From NCBI GenBank assembly GCA_964304625.1, contig OZ199838.1, forward strand, positions 9,548,001 to 9,612,000: a stretch of 64,000 nucleotides of DNA. The letters run 5' to 3'. A program made the translations under genes and the position numbers. The notes under the pieces are model-generated. The model saw only the letters and a program-made list of their open reading frames with translations. It was not told the DNA's origin and made no database searches. Shown one piece after another: positions 42,556-54,985 of the stretch (the stretch's first letter is position 1; each line of letters starts with the position of its first letter). The DNA is from Kudoa neothunni (taxonomy: Eukaryota; Cnidaria).

Positions 42556-45500
42556 TAATATTAACGCCGATTGTAACATAATAAATACAGATAGAGGATA
42601 TTTCATTGCACAATTCGAATACAGCAGATGCGCGCGCTTCGCTGTTTCAATTCACACAAAGTAGGGGTTGATAATTAATAAAATTTATCTTTTGTAAGAA
42701 TATCCTGTTATTATAGTAATTTCTGTGTTTTTATGATTAGTTAACATACTTCATTTTCAATATCCTTAATTATATTCGAATTTTTTCGAACTATGCTCAA
42801 TAAAATATCGCTTAAGTTTGCCAACGTAAAATTGGACAGTTTTAGAAATTAATAATTTAATTTTTGAACTCAGATGTATCTTTTATTTCATTCCCGGTGA
42901 TATCGCCCGGATATTCACAAACTTCGATGTTATTACATCATTGTTCATTTCATTCATCCCAACAGAAAATTTGAATTCAAAATTTTAGCCATCTTTTTTA
43001 TCTAAATTATAAGTAGCAATAGAAATATTTTTTGCGATTAAATTTCGTCTTAATAAAACAATTGATAATAGTTATTTTAGTCGTCGAATCACAAAAACTT
43101 TATTTAAAAACGGTGCATCCTAAATATTAGAAGATACGGGTTCCATCGAAGCTTTTATGGAAGGAATGAGGCGTTTTATCGTACATACTTTATAGTGGAA
43201 TTTAAACGAGTATACTATGCTCTGATCTATGGGTCTGAGAGCATTCAGGGTGTTTCTAGGAAGAAAAATGAGTGTAATATTTAATTATCCCAATTTATGT
43301 GACCGCTGGCACTGTCCAAAAACAAAAAATCATTCCTCTATTCTTTTTTAAGTGTGCCGTATTTTCTTAAACCAAACTGCGCTTGAATGCGCCAATTATA
43401 TCATCCTTATTAGTTAAAATAAAACAATGTGGATAAGGATATACATTAAAAAGCTTTCTAACTTTTGATTTTGCCTCTGCTTTTGACTAACTGTCCAAAC
43501 AATTGATTATTTTTTATTTTTCTGAAATAGATCTAACATCGTTTTGTATTTTTACTTTCAATAAATGGTTTTTACAACAATTTAATTATTAGGCAGCTAA
43601 CATTTAAAAAAAACGTAATATGTTTACTCTATTGTGTATTTTGAGCAAATATTTAATAGTTCATTTTCCCTCTAATTTCTAATTTTTATATATTTTCGAA
43701 AGTTACGGACCACACGTCATCGATTGTAGTAATTATAGATCAGCGCTTCCCAACTAAAACTGAACTCGCACCCCCCCTCCGCATAAGATAAGGTGTAACT
43801 GACTTAAAACTTATCAAAAATTATTTTCAATTTTTATCGGATCTCGCACCACCTGAAACCAAAGTTCGCACCCCCAGTTGGCAACCCCTGTTATAGATCC
43901 TAGAAGGCATGGCAACATTTCACCAGATATATTTAAGTTTGTTTGTTTGTTTAAACTAATCATATATGACTCACTTATCCATTCTCTCGTTAATTTGTAA
44001 TATAATGAAATAGTTACCGAATTTATCATCCCGAGGTGTAGTTTTGACATTTTTCTTCGGATGATTTCAGAGACGAAAAATATAATTTGTTACACTTCAA
44101 TATACGAAAGTAAGGTGTTTAACATTTAAAAATAAATTTTATTAATTTATTTAATTTTTTATATTATTATTCCATACAATGTCTCTTTTGGAATTTTAAA
44201 GTTAGTCGAAATTTCTTATTGGCCTTTTACCTGCTCTACCCACAAGCCTAATTACAATTTACCTTCTTTTGTATGGATGGTTCGTTTGGTTTCTTATGTT
44301 TAGGAGAACGTGAAAGTTTCTTGTTTTTTATAATTAAAGTCATATTCTGCATATTTAATTGTTTTTATAAAATAAATATACAATACAAAATTTTTTCTGG
44401 ATTTGGCCTTATTGATATGACAAAAACTTAATTCGGCTGGATTAAGATAAAGGCTCTTAAATGTAATTTACGCTTAAAAGTCCAGAGTTATTTCCTTTGG
44501 GTATAATAGGAAATAGCGTCCAAAATCCAATAAAAGTTGATCTTGATGAACTTAAATTTAGTAATATTTATATTCCATAATTAGTAGAATATTTACTCCT
44601 CTTTTTTAAGTAGAATTTGATAAACGAAAGAATTAAGGTTTGCACTAGTTATATAATTGATGATTAGAATAACTTTAAGTCTTATATTCCACTTATTTTT
44701 TCCATAAACAGGTGTTATGGTTATACAACGTGTAAATATAATTTTCGAATCACTTCATTATGATCAATAATATGGAAAAATGATTAGGATATTTTTTAAG
44801 AGAAAGGCCAATAATAATCGTGTTAGCTTGAGATTATTCAACAAATTTAGGTGTGTTCATTTGAAACTGAAATTGTGGCAGACTAATTCCTAAGGTTTTG
44901 GAATAAAAGAAACGTGGGTTTTATCTTAAACGATAAAATTTTCAACTTGTATTAACCTTTAAAACACAAAAAATGAGAATTATTAATCAGTCAAAAGTAA
45001 AGTAATCCGAAATCTTTACCTAAGGCGATAATACTTTAAGTACGGATTTTTACCGATTAAAAAATCTTGAAATAAAGTTTATTATTTTTCATTCCATTAT
45101 ATAGCGTTTAACTAGATGCAATATCTTTTAGTTATTACCTAAAGTTAAATGTTTCAACGTTGAACTATTAAGAATGGCGTGAGTTAAAATATTTTTTGGT
45201 TATTAGATTGAATGTTGTAAGCGTGAATATCAACAGTATATCATCAAATGAAGAATTGGTTTACTTATTATTTGAAATAATAAAAAAATCTAACACCTGT
45301 TATGGATTTCACATTAGTGATAAATATATTCTAACTAAGTAGAAAATATTAGTTATTAGAATCCGAATAATATTACCCACTAAAAATGTACATTTATGAT
45401 TTATTAAACTTAACATATTTCAATATTTGAGAAGGAGCAGAAATCTTCCACAGTTTACGAATTTTAATGGTAAAATATTAAAATCAAAGAGATTGTCACT

Positions 45501-45574
45501 TAAGGTTTAGTTGATTGCTTAGGATAATATTGATAGGCTGGATATAAATCACTGCTTTTTTTCAACCGAAACTC
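42556..45574. other. Intergenic, no gene; contains one hAT MITE
   Basis: AT-rich. Apart from the MITE at 43741-43890 there is a short TTTG repeat near 43940 and no credible gene. Confidence 0.5.
43741..43890. mobile_element. hAT MITE with perfect 8-bp duplication
   Basis: A 150-bp element starting CAGCGCTTCCCAACT, with minus-strand right end CAGGGGTTGCCAACT. TTATAGAT flanks it exactly on both sides (43733-43740 and 43891-43898). Both arms carry a GGGGGTGCGA-type block. It is too small to code for protein and must have been moved by a hAT transposase made elsewhere. Confidence 0.93.
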
Positions 45575-47301
45575 ATGATTTATTTTCAATTATTTAGATT
45601 ATTCTTTATCATACTTTTATCGTTTGACGAAATTTCTACTGCTACTAATGCTAAAATCGACGTATGAAACCTACTAGAAAAATATAATATAGATATAGAA
45701 TATTTAGCGTATAGTTATGCATCTGAAACATGAATCAATAGTATATCAACTGGTTAAAACTAACGAAACTGCAATACAAAGAGCAGTTGCTGGTTTATTC
45801 GAGTGCAAGATCAACTCCAACAACACCTTTCCCATACCTAAAGACCAAGTTTTTGACACAAATATCAATAACACTGTTTATAAGGATGTTGGAAAATGCC
45901 TTAACGAGATTCTTAACCACAGCAACGTTATTGCAGATAAGGTATTGGTTGATGTTTTGGTCGTAATAAAAAATGAGTAATACTTATTTTTGTCGATTTT
46001 TCATTTTCACTCTTATAGCAATGTAACAGAAACAAATTATTCACAGACTTATCGTTACAACATCACAAGGGCAAAAAATAATGTCACTATTCTTTTTGAA
46101 TTGAATTTCATTTGTTTTGATCAATACCTGGCCGATAAATTTGTATACGACGATGTCAAATATCATAGCGAAATAACTACCAGTTGCAACAGCCAAGGCA
46201 AATGTAATACCGTATTTGAAGGGGGCGAACCATATCATGGATTTGTCTATTTGGATGATAACTATTATAAGTTTATGCTGAGTTGTCTTCAAAGATGCAA
46301 AAATGATCGAAAATATATTTTTGTCGAACCCGAAATTGATTGGGAAGATGATTCATCTTCAGTATTTTATTGGTCATCTAATTTTGGTTACAATTCTATG
46401 GATAATCGAATTGCCAAATCAGAATTGTTGATTAAAGCAGTAGATAATCGAATACTTGTATATGATAAGTCAATTTTTTTTATAAGGGAAATGAACTAAA
46501 AAATTTTGTTGATGGTCACGAGAAGATCAACCAAACAATTGGCTATTCAAACTTGACCTCCATATTTGACAAAAGTTTAAATAGCTCAAACCCGAATTCG
46601 ATCCCTGCCAACCTACTGGAGTCATTAAAATCTACTCAAAAAGTTTACGAAGGCGGAAGAATCTTGGTATTCTTATTTTATAGTAATCAGAAATATAATT
46701 AATTAAAAATGCATAGGTTATAAATACGTTTGAAAATTCGGCTATAAAATGGGGTATGTCATTGGATGATCTGATGAATCATTTAGAAAAGCGATGTTTA
46801 TTCCCAAACGAAAATGATATTGATGTAAAAAATTTCACTGATATAATTATAAGTAATAATTCATTTAGTACTGCAAAAAGAATATTTACCTGTTGGTTTT
46901 ACTCAATAAAACTATGCCGATATCAAAGTTTTTCTATTTTCCTTTTATATCAAAGGTGCAAATATAAAAACTCAACAAATTTTTAATCAATACCATTATA
47001 AAAATTTATTCAGGTTCCAAAAAGTCTTTTACTGAATGGATACATTAATAATCAAGAACTGCCAGCAAAAAATATAACTCAAATAATGGAGCAAAATCAA
47101 TATATATTTAAAGATAACGAGTTTAATTACAGCCAAGAACCTAATATGGGCCACAACCCATGGAGAATCTTTATGAATGGGTGTTTGATTTTAGGGTCAA
47201 TTATTTTGTTGGCCCTTACTATTCTTATCTTGATGATGATATCAATAATCAAAACCGTCTTCTTAAAATCTAAAACTATAGATTCCGTTAAAGATTTGTG
47301 A
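45575..47301 (+). CDS. Unrecognised type I membrane glycoprotein, six exons
   Basis: Exons 45575-45661, 45708-45941, 46047-46457, 46487-46666, 46717-46824 and 47014-47301 all join in phase 0, giving about 435 residues. A signal peptide (MIYFQLFRLFFIILLSF) is followed by a long ectodomain with at least ten N-glycosylation sequons (for example NETA, NNTF, NHSN, NVTI, NQTI, NLTS, NITQ) and paired cysteines (SCNSQGKC, SCLQRC). Near the C-terminus is one hydrophobic helix (CLILGSIILLALTILILMMI), then a short Lys-rich tail. Introns are 46, 105, 29, 50 and 189 nt. The 29-nt intron replaces an otherwise early stop. The exon 5 end is uncertain: its frame stays open to about 46960, but that donor is out of phase. 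No family was recognised; a cell-surface receptor or adhesion role is only an inference. Confidence 0.65.
46458..46486 (+). other. 29-nt intron in the glycoprotein gene
   Basis: GTATATG...TTATAAG, phase 0 on both sides. If retained, translation stops after REMN; if removed, the frame continues for 60 more codons with two further sequons. One of the shortest introns proposed in the window. Confidence 0.55.
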
Positions 47302-47820
47302 AACCCCTTCTTGCGAATCTAAATTGATATAACTATAACATTTTTATTTATGTCAATTCCATTTTTTTTCTTATTTAAATGACTGTTATCTTCTTCGACA
47401 GTAAAACTTCATTTCATGAATAGTTTCGTTTATATTTAACGTCAGCATGCGATATAAATTAAATCATTGGTATTACATACCGCGAAAAGTGGACAGAGCC
47501 TCTTAATTAATTTAAACGCCAATAAATCTTTCAAAAGTAGACTTATGATGTTCTACCTAGTACACATACTAAATAAAGTGTATTAATCTATTTTTTAAAA
47601 ATACGCCATCATTTTAGAATTCTTTCTTATATATTTAACTCATTCACTATTAACCCTCGGAAGACCGAACTCGAAAAACTTACGCGTGTACCGAAGGGAT
47701 AAAAAATTTGTTTTATGTGGTCATTATTTAATTTAACATAAACGTAACCACCCAAAACGTAGAAATATTCAGCCAACTAGGAAAGAATACAAGAAATTCG
47801 TAGCCATCACTTTTAAGAAA
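47302..47820. other. Intergenic, no gene seen
   Basis: 3' flank of the glycoprotein gene, AT-rich. Confidence 0.4.
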
Positions 47821-48437
47821 AAAGCGGGGGTAATAGGGTAGGATGCGGCACCTAAAAAACATCTTTCTGCGCATCGTTTTTTTCGCCGATTCCTTCACGA
47901 ATGTTCATAATAAAATTAAAGAATACCGAGAGGAAGTATTCAGATAATTATGGTAACATCTAATTTTGGTGCCAAATCCCGAATACAACATCGTCGGAAT
48001 ACGTGAAATCTTCGTTAAGTATCCAATAACCAATGAAGGCCAACCTTATTGTGCACACATTAACTTTTACATTTATCATACTCCTTAATAACATTTGTTT
48101 TAATGAAATATTTGATTTAAATAACAAAATATAAAATATTTAAGCGAGTAGTTTATCAAATTTGTCGCGCGCTAGAGAAACTGAGTTCTTTGAGTTTTAA
48201 ATAATGATGGTGATTTTTTTATTTATTAATAATCCCATTAAATTGTTTAATATTCTTGTAGAAAAATAATATCTGCTTCTTCTTCATTTTAGGTGTAACA
48301 ATTGTTACAAATTCAATTGTTTTCCCCTCACCAAGAGGAATTTGAACGTCCAAAGGCCAATACCTAAAATTAAATCTCATGAAAGGAAGGATATGGATTA
48401 TTCATTCAGTTATTATTTTAAAAAGTAATTATTTTAT

Positions 48438-48847
48438 ACCTAAATACGAGTCTCGAAATTCTAAAATGTAAAACTAGAGTATCTCCACGAAGTGGAACTT
48501 TCTTTTCAAGTTTGAATTTGTTTCATCCCTCCCCAAACATAACGGTGAATAAAATATATAAAATTATTTACAATTGGAGGATGGATAAAACTAGTTTATC
48601 TGTCTCCGAAAATATTAATTTGATCACAAAAACAGCGGGGGTATGGTTTAAAAAAATAAGAAATATTTGCGCTTCTAATTTTCTTCTGCGAAAACCATCT
48701 GGTGGCATAGGGTTTGTTATTGAGATTGATGAGACGCTTCTTCGCGGGAAGCACAAAAATAATCGAGGCCGTTATTTAAAGGAAGATTTTCGGAAGACAG
48801 CCCAAACCAAAGAATTTAATAAAGAATTAATGTTAAATTTTATATAA
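48438..48847 (+). pseudogene. Merlin-4 transposase remnant
   Basis: After a frameshift near 48470, the reading CKTRVSPRSGTFFSSLN (a strand motif that follows the zinc ribbon in ISXO2 proteins) leads to NKIYKIIYNWRMDKTS and IEIDETLLRGKHKNNRGRY, which holds the first catalytic Asp. Coding then ends; the second Asp and the Glu are missing. It belongs to the outer, long-repeat element rather than to Merlin-3. Confidence 0.75.
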
Positions 48848-49362
48848 TATAATGTTAAACCAACCGGTAAAATAGTAAAACACCTTAGAAATATAAAAAA
48901 ACATCTTTATTTCTAAATTTTCCTCAAAAATTAAATACATTATAGCACCCAAGGCTTAAAATATAATCGTTAGTTTTATAAAAATGAAAAAAGATTGAAC
49001 ATCAAATTTAAAGACCATATATATTTGAAAAATGAAGTGAAGAGTAATATATGTTTAACACTACATTACTAAAATCCTATGTATGTTGCTTCTTTCATTT
49101 TGTATAATTAACTTTTGTTAAGAGTGTTTCTTCAAAAATTAATTGTCAACAGATTTTTTTGGACAGATACCGAATGCAATGAAGATTGAAGATTCATTGT
49201 ATTGTCGCTATAAAAATTTCATGATAAAAGTTTTTTGATAAAATATATATAACTTTTTTTATAATTCAAATAAATTAACCATAAAAATATATAAACTACA
49301 AAAAGCGATAATTTATTATAACTTTCTCATAAAAGGTTCATAATCGGTATACCAAAAATGTC

Positions 49363-50332
49363 GGCTAAAGTTTACAACATCCCCAACAGTCGGGGGTTTT
49401 CGCTTCCGAGGTCACACGACTCCCAAAAAACCACGAATGCTTCCCGCTGTTTATTCAACTAATAATTTAAATGAACTTAACTTTGAAGAAATAACATATT
49501 TCAAAGATAGGAAGGATGAAATGTTGAAATTTTTAATTGAAATTGGACTTTTGCCTAGAGAGAGTATGCATTTGTGGATGTAGAATGGTTAAGGCGATTC
49601 GATCACGATATCCAGATGGATACAGTTTCAGATGTCATAATCGTGGTTGCCTAAAAGAACTACCCATCAGATATAATAGTTCCTTTTACCAATCGAAACT
49701 CTCATTATATCAAATTTTAAAAATTATATATATCTGGTACAATGAGATGCAGAGCCAACGTATCCTCATGAAAGAATGCAGATTAGAGTCTACTAGGATG
49801 GCATGCGACTGGAAAAATTTCATGCGGGACTTATGTCTGAGTTATTATATCATGAACCCCACTAAAATAGGCGGCCCTGGAATAAAAGTGCAAACTCAGA
49901 GTATATGGATTGTCGGAGATGTCGATGAAAATGGAGAGGTTTTCATGGTTCAATAATACACACTGATGGATGGCCAAGCTACGAAAACTTAGAAAATATT
50001 GGTTATCAGCATGATGTAGTGATTCATAAGTATGAATTTGTGAGTGCCACTGGTGTTCACACTAACAGAATTGAAAGTTTGTGGGGAGCTTTTAAACGTA
50101 AGTATAGGAGTATAACAAACAAGAAAGAGATGATTTCATCCTATATTTCTGAGTGGTGTTTTAAGAAAAAGCACAAAAATAAAATATTTTCTGAATTAAT
50201 AAATTTAATAAAATTAGTTTATAATTTTGAAAATTAAAATGTACAGTTTTCAGTCTTTATGTTTTGCGCGGCGCTTCGTTGATTCCCGGGAACGAAGAAT
50301 CCCGAGTGTTGGGGATGTGGTAAACTTTAGCC
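49363..50332. mobile_element. Merlin-3, nested in Merlin-4
   Basis: Ends GGCTAAAGTTTACAACATCC and, minus strand, GGCTAAAGTTTACCACATCC, sharing the GGCTAAAG start with Merlin-2. The 8-bp flanks AAAATGTC (49355-49362) and AAAATGTT (50333-50340) match at 7 of 8, a clear target duplication. The right copy of the duplication is the first part of the outer element's right arm, which proves nesting. Confidence 0.9.
49455..50237 (+). pseudogene. Merlin-3 transposase with internal deletions
   Basis: N-terminal frame YFKDRKDEMLKFLIEIG shifts near 49535 into a zinc-ribbon region (CICGCRM ... CHNRGC) and RYNSSFYQSKLSLYQILK. Compared with Merlin-2, about 20-25 residues holding the first catalytic Asp (VDES in Merlin-2) are missing between IKVQ and SIWIVGDVDENGEVF. 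A second deletion and shift near 49955 removes the stretch before IHTDGWPSYENL (second Asp). HTNRIESLWGAFKRKY (Glu) is intact to the stop at 50237. Confidence 0.85.
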
Positions 50333-50608
50333 AAAATGTTATTAAGGAGTATGATAAATGTAAAAGTTAATGTGTGCGCAATAAGGTTGGTCTTCATTGG
50401 TTATTGGATACTTAACGAAGATTTCACGTGTTCCGACGATGTTGTATTCGGGATTTGGCACCAAAATTAGATGTTACCATAATTATCTGAATACTTCCTC
50501 TCGGTATTCTTTAATTTTATTATGAACATTCGTGAAGGAGTCGGCGAAAAAACGACGCGCAGAAGGGTGTTTTTTAGGTCCCTCATCCTACCCTATTACC
50601 AACGTGAG

Positions 50609-51349
50609 AATAAACAAGAAATTCCACAAAATATGGGTTATTATCGTATAAAGCTATTAATTAATTATTGGAAAACTCAAAGGTGATTTTCAAGTGAATG
50701 TGTCATCTGAGTTTTACAACAGACAAACCGCCACAACAAAGATACCCGAAAGTTTTCGTTAATCTCAATTTGCGATCCAGGTATTAAAGGTAGGAATATT
50801 TGCTTCCCTTTGAACAACTACCTTTTCTATTATAATTTTTATTCTATGGTAAAAATAATGGCTGGCGAAAAAAAGAAAAACCTGGTTGGAACAAAATTAA
50901 ATATTAATCGACCTAAACTTTGAAATTTAATGTACATTCGAACCTGGATATTGCGTAACTTCACAAGTTACTTGAAATATAAGGGATATTTTAAATTTGT
51001 TACTTTAACTTTTCTAGTATATTATTTAAATTAATGTTAACTGAGCAAACAAAGATTAAATGTTTTTCTAAAGATGTATAAATTTAAAATAGCCCGCAAA
51101 AATTAAAATCCCGCTATTGCGTATCATTTCGTTTGGTTTACTCCGCAGTTAATCCTCTTTTTGAATCAATCGAAACAAAAACGATAACGAATCAGCGAAC
51201 AGTGGCTGAAAAAATGAAATAATCGAATACTATAATTCGATTAAATCACCCAAAGGAGAAAAATGAATGACTTTTAAATTTCACAAGCCATTTTATAATA
51301 TAAAATTATCTAATTCCAGATTACCAATATATTTGCATACATTCTACTG
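50609..51349. other. Intergenic, no gene seen
   Basis: AT-rich gap between Merlin-4 and piggyBac-3. Confidence 0.4.
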
Positions 51350-51576
51350 TTAACCCTTAATAGGTGACCTTCTGGTCCACCCCGATTAATTTCTATCCTT
51401 TAGTGGATTATATTTTAAGCTGTATTTGTTTACTTTAATATATTAAAATGTGATAAAAATACGCTATACATACAAGAAAATTTATTTTCGGGAGCATTCA
51501 AAACATGTTTATGTTTTTACTGAATATTTGCTGGATATAGCGTTGTTACATGCATGACACATTTGTTTGCTCCGCC

Positions 51577-51660
51577 TTATGGTGCGTGTAGGCATAAACT
51601 ACACCGTTTACAGGTATTTATATTTCTGAAACCAGTGAAAGATTTGCTGTTCTCTGTAAA
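51577..51660 (-). pseudogene. Possible piggyBac-3 C-terminal cysteine-rich remnant
   Basis: CKRCSLCLHAP, a stop, then GGANKCVMH resembles the cysteine-rich end of piggyBac transposases (C-x2-C ... LCL ... C..H). It lies between the left terminus and the Gypsy insert, where the transposase 3' end should be. The stretch is short and the match imperfect. Confidence 0.4.
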
Positions 51661-51819
51661 TTTAAATCCAAATGCTTCAAGAGCATTCATGACATCCGAT
51701 CCTTTGGTCTTCAGCCCTTCCCTTCTTATTCTTCTAAGCGCGATTAGAGATTCTTCCGAACCCATAAACTCAGGCGGAGTGGTATATTCGTCGAAACTCT
51801 CATCATTCATTGGCATGGT

Positions 51820-54258
51820 TTACGGAGGTTGAGTATCAGGTTCGAGTGACCTTTGATTTTCTTCTTCCTTCGGTTTGAAGGCTGTGCTTGCCCAATTATT
51901 TTTATTTTCATGGATATGATTTGGCAAAATCTTCCTTAGCTGATCGATGTGTTTCTTCCATATTAATCCATAATCTGTCTTTACCGAATAGAGTACCTTT
52001 CCCATTCTCTTTATTATTGTTCCTGATGTCCATTTAGATGATTTAGAGATTCTTGAATCGAGAACAGCTACGCGAGTTCCCACATTGAATTGGCAAGTTC
52101 CTAATTTGGTGTCGTAACCATGGTTACTACAGGTTTCATCAGCTATCGCGTCAATAATTGTTCTCGGCCTAAATGACAGTATCCGTGACACCGGAGTACA
52201 ACCTATTACAGCGTGTGGTGTGTTACGATAAGTGAATAAGAATTGATTAACTTTTTTATGTCACTCACTTCTTTCTTGCCGATGGCATTTTTGAAGGACT
52301 GAACAAATCTTTCAGCTAATCCATTGCTAGAAGGATGATAAGGAGCTATTCGAATGTGGCGAGTGCCGTTATTGGTAACAAACGTATTCATCTCCTTTGA
52401 CACGAATCGGGGTCCATTATCCGTCACGCTTACCTTAGGTATACCCAGTCTAGAGAAGATCGTCCTTAGTTGTCCTACCGTTTCCTCGCCACTACATTTA
52501 TTCACCTTGATTATCTCTGGTCCCCTTGAAAAGGCGTCGACCATAATTAACCACGTAGCTCCATGAAATGGACCAGCGAAATCCAAATGAACACGTTCCG
52601 TTGGAGCTTTATTAGGTGCCTTTGTTTTTTGTGTGATGCAGAAATCACAGGATTTAACCATTGTTTCAATGTCCCTATCTATCCCTGACCACCAGACATT
52701 CATCCTTGCTAGGGCCTTTATCTTTGCTATACCCAAGTGACGTATGTGCGATAGCTTCAATACCCTTCCTCTTAGCTTCCCTGGGATCAACATTCTCTCT
52801 CCATAGAAAATCAGATCACTAAACTTTGAAAGGGACTCAAGATGTGGTAGGTACTCTTTTAGTATTTTCTTCAATCTTTCGGTGAGTTTATTCGACGGGC
52901 GTATCATCACTTGCGTTAATGCTACGATTTGGTCATCCAATTCGTATCCCTTCCTTAGGTCCATTCCATGGATCATAGAATTATCAATAATGTTGACGAA
53001 TTGTTTGTTATCTTCGTCCGTTTTATGGACAATATCACAATCGAAACTAGTTACATACACATTCCATCTTAATCGACGTGGTGACATTTCGGTACATTTG
53101 TTATTTTTGCTGAATAAATAAGACAATGGTTTGTGGTCGGTGAATACTATGAAATGACGACCCTCCAAGAATTGCTGAAATTCCTTGATGCTTGACACTA
53201 CTGCCAACGCTTCTTTGTCAATCACCGAATAATTCGTTTCAGTAGCCGAAAGAGATCTCGAGAAGAACGCTGTTGGTTTCTCATTTCCATCTTCAACTTG
53301 TGAGATAATATTCCTCCTATTTCAACGTCAGATGCGTCAGTGGCAAGTATCAACGGACGGTCGCTATTGTTCCTCTTCCCATTTGAACTCGGTGTTTTTC
53401 GATAATAATTTGGTCGGTGGGAAGATAATATTCGCCATATTTGGCACAAACATGCGATAATAATTGAACAATCCACATGCTGACCTGAGCTCGCTGACAT
53501 TCTTCGGATAAGGCATTTCGACCAACGCGTTTAACTTGGATGGGGCATTTTTTATTCCATATTTGTCTACAATTATTCCACAAAATTCGACCGAGCTTTT
53601 GATGAACTTGCACTTTTGCAAATTCAACTTCATTCCATACTTCTCAAATCTCTCCAAAGCCATCGTTAAATTAGCAATAGTTAAATTAGCAATATGCTCA
53701 TTATAATCACTTCCAGTAATAATGTCATCAAGGTAGCAACTTGTACCGGATACGCTCTGTAAGATAATATCCATGGTGTTCTGCCAGATTGCTGGAGCAG
53801 CATTTATTCCAAAAGCTAATCTCATATCTTCTCAGACCCACATGTGTGTTTATGGTGAACAATTCTCTATAATACTCGTTAATTTCCATTTGGTTATAAG
53901 CTCGATCCAGATCCAGTGTAGTAAATAAGACTCCACCATTCAGAGATTGGATGATTTCGTCGATGCGTGGCAGCGGGTATTCATACCTATCAATTATCAG
54001 ATTGACTGTCGTAGAAAAATCACCACAAATCCGCATTTGTCCACTTTTCTTCGTGACTGCTACAATGGGACTAGTCCATTTACTGTATTCCACTTTTTCT
54101 ATAATACCTTTCTCTTCCAGGTGCTGTAACTCTCGCTCCACTAAGGCTTTCTTATGTAAGGATAGCGGCCTTGCTTTCATAAATTTAGGATTAACGTTAC
54201 TTTTAAGTTTGAATTCAGCTAGAATATCTTTAACGATTCCCAATATCCCGTCGAACAA
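51820..54258 (-). pseudogene. Gypsy-2 pol (RT, RNase H, integrase), fragmented
   Basis: In order: ARPLSLHKKALVERELQHL, CGDFSTTVNLI, TTLDLDRAYNQ (RT Asp), a shift near 53825, CYLDDIITGSDY (YxDD, one residue shorter than in Gypsy-1), FCGIIVDKYGI, further shifts near 53370 and 53225, LATDASDVEIGG and FTDHKPLSYLF (RNase H), HLGIAKIKAL and CDFC (integrase zinc), LDFAGPF (Asp), VTDNGPRFVS (Asp), SNGLAERFVQ (Glu). A chromo-like or basic tail (GTRVAVLDSR ... WTSGTII) reaches about 51820. At least four frame breaks. It diverges strongly from Gypsy-1 at the protein level. Confidence 0.85.
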
Positions 54259-54369
54259 ACCTTTGTGTTTGTTGAGTAGTTCTCTCAGTACGTTCCCATG
54301 CGAATTTACACATATTGCTTGCTCAATGCGCAGTACTTGGTTTCGTATAGATCGGCAAGCCGCCTTTGG

Positions 54370-54985
54370 TTTGCTCTAGTTTGACGACATACTCTGGCTG
54401 CATGTCCCATTTGTTGACATTGGAGACAGCTTTTATTAGCAAAGTAACACTCATTGGGTTTGTGAACCAATCTTCCACATCAATAGCATTTGAATCGTCT
54501 ATGCTTTACCAGGTTCCCCGACATTTCTATGCTCCCCTCCTTAGCTTCTCGTATCACCGACGAATCCTGATGAACCGATTCCATTCCCATTGATATTTGC
54601 ACGGCTTTTTCCCAAGACAAATTGTCTCCTTCAAGGAGTAATCTCTCTTGGATATCCTTTAGCCCATATTTGAGACCACATATGAGTTTGTCTCCAAGTG
54701 CATCATGTAAGAAGGCACCGAATTTGCAGCCTTTTGCCAATCCCTTTATCCTTGCGATAAATCCATTCACAGGCTTGTCCTCTCTTTGCATCGCTACGTA
54801 ATATCCGCCAATTTCCTTGGTTGAATCAAGTCGCACAATAACTCGTACGTTTCGTTTCCAATGGACATTAAGAATACAGCCTTGGACTTTGGCTCTTTAA
54901 TTTCATTAGCTATTAAGTACTGTTGGAACCTTTCATAGTAGGATTCCCATGATTCACCTACTGCATATTCCTTTAGTGTTCCGTG
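54370..54985 (-). pseudogene. Gypsy-2 gag, broken
   Basis: Begins MHGTLKEYAVGESWESYYER right after the primer-binding site, shifts frame near 54800, then reads EDKPVNGFIARIKGLAKGC, a Gag motif. Of the two zinc knuckles, the first has TGA in place of one residue (CY-stop-CGRLVHKPNEC), as a CGA-to-TGA change would give. The second, CLQCQQMGHAARVC, is intact. Confidence 0.8.

Larger units (their letters stand above)
47829..50600. mobile_element. Merlin-4, element with about 270-bp inverted repeats
   Basis: The left arm (47829-48097) and right arm (50333-50600) are near-identical inverted repeats starting GGTAATAGGGTAGGATG. The 8-bp flanks AAAGCGGG and AACGTGAG match at 5 of 8 positions. A decayed Merlin-type transposase lies just inside the left arm. 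Merlin-3 is inserted at the inner edge of the right arm and accounts for about 1 kb of the length. Confidence 0.75.
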
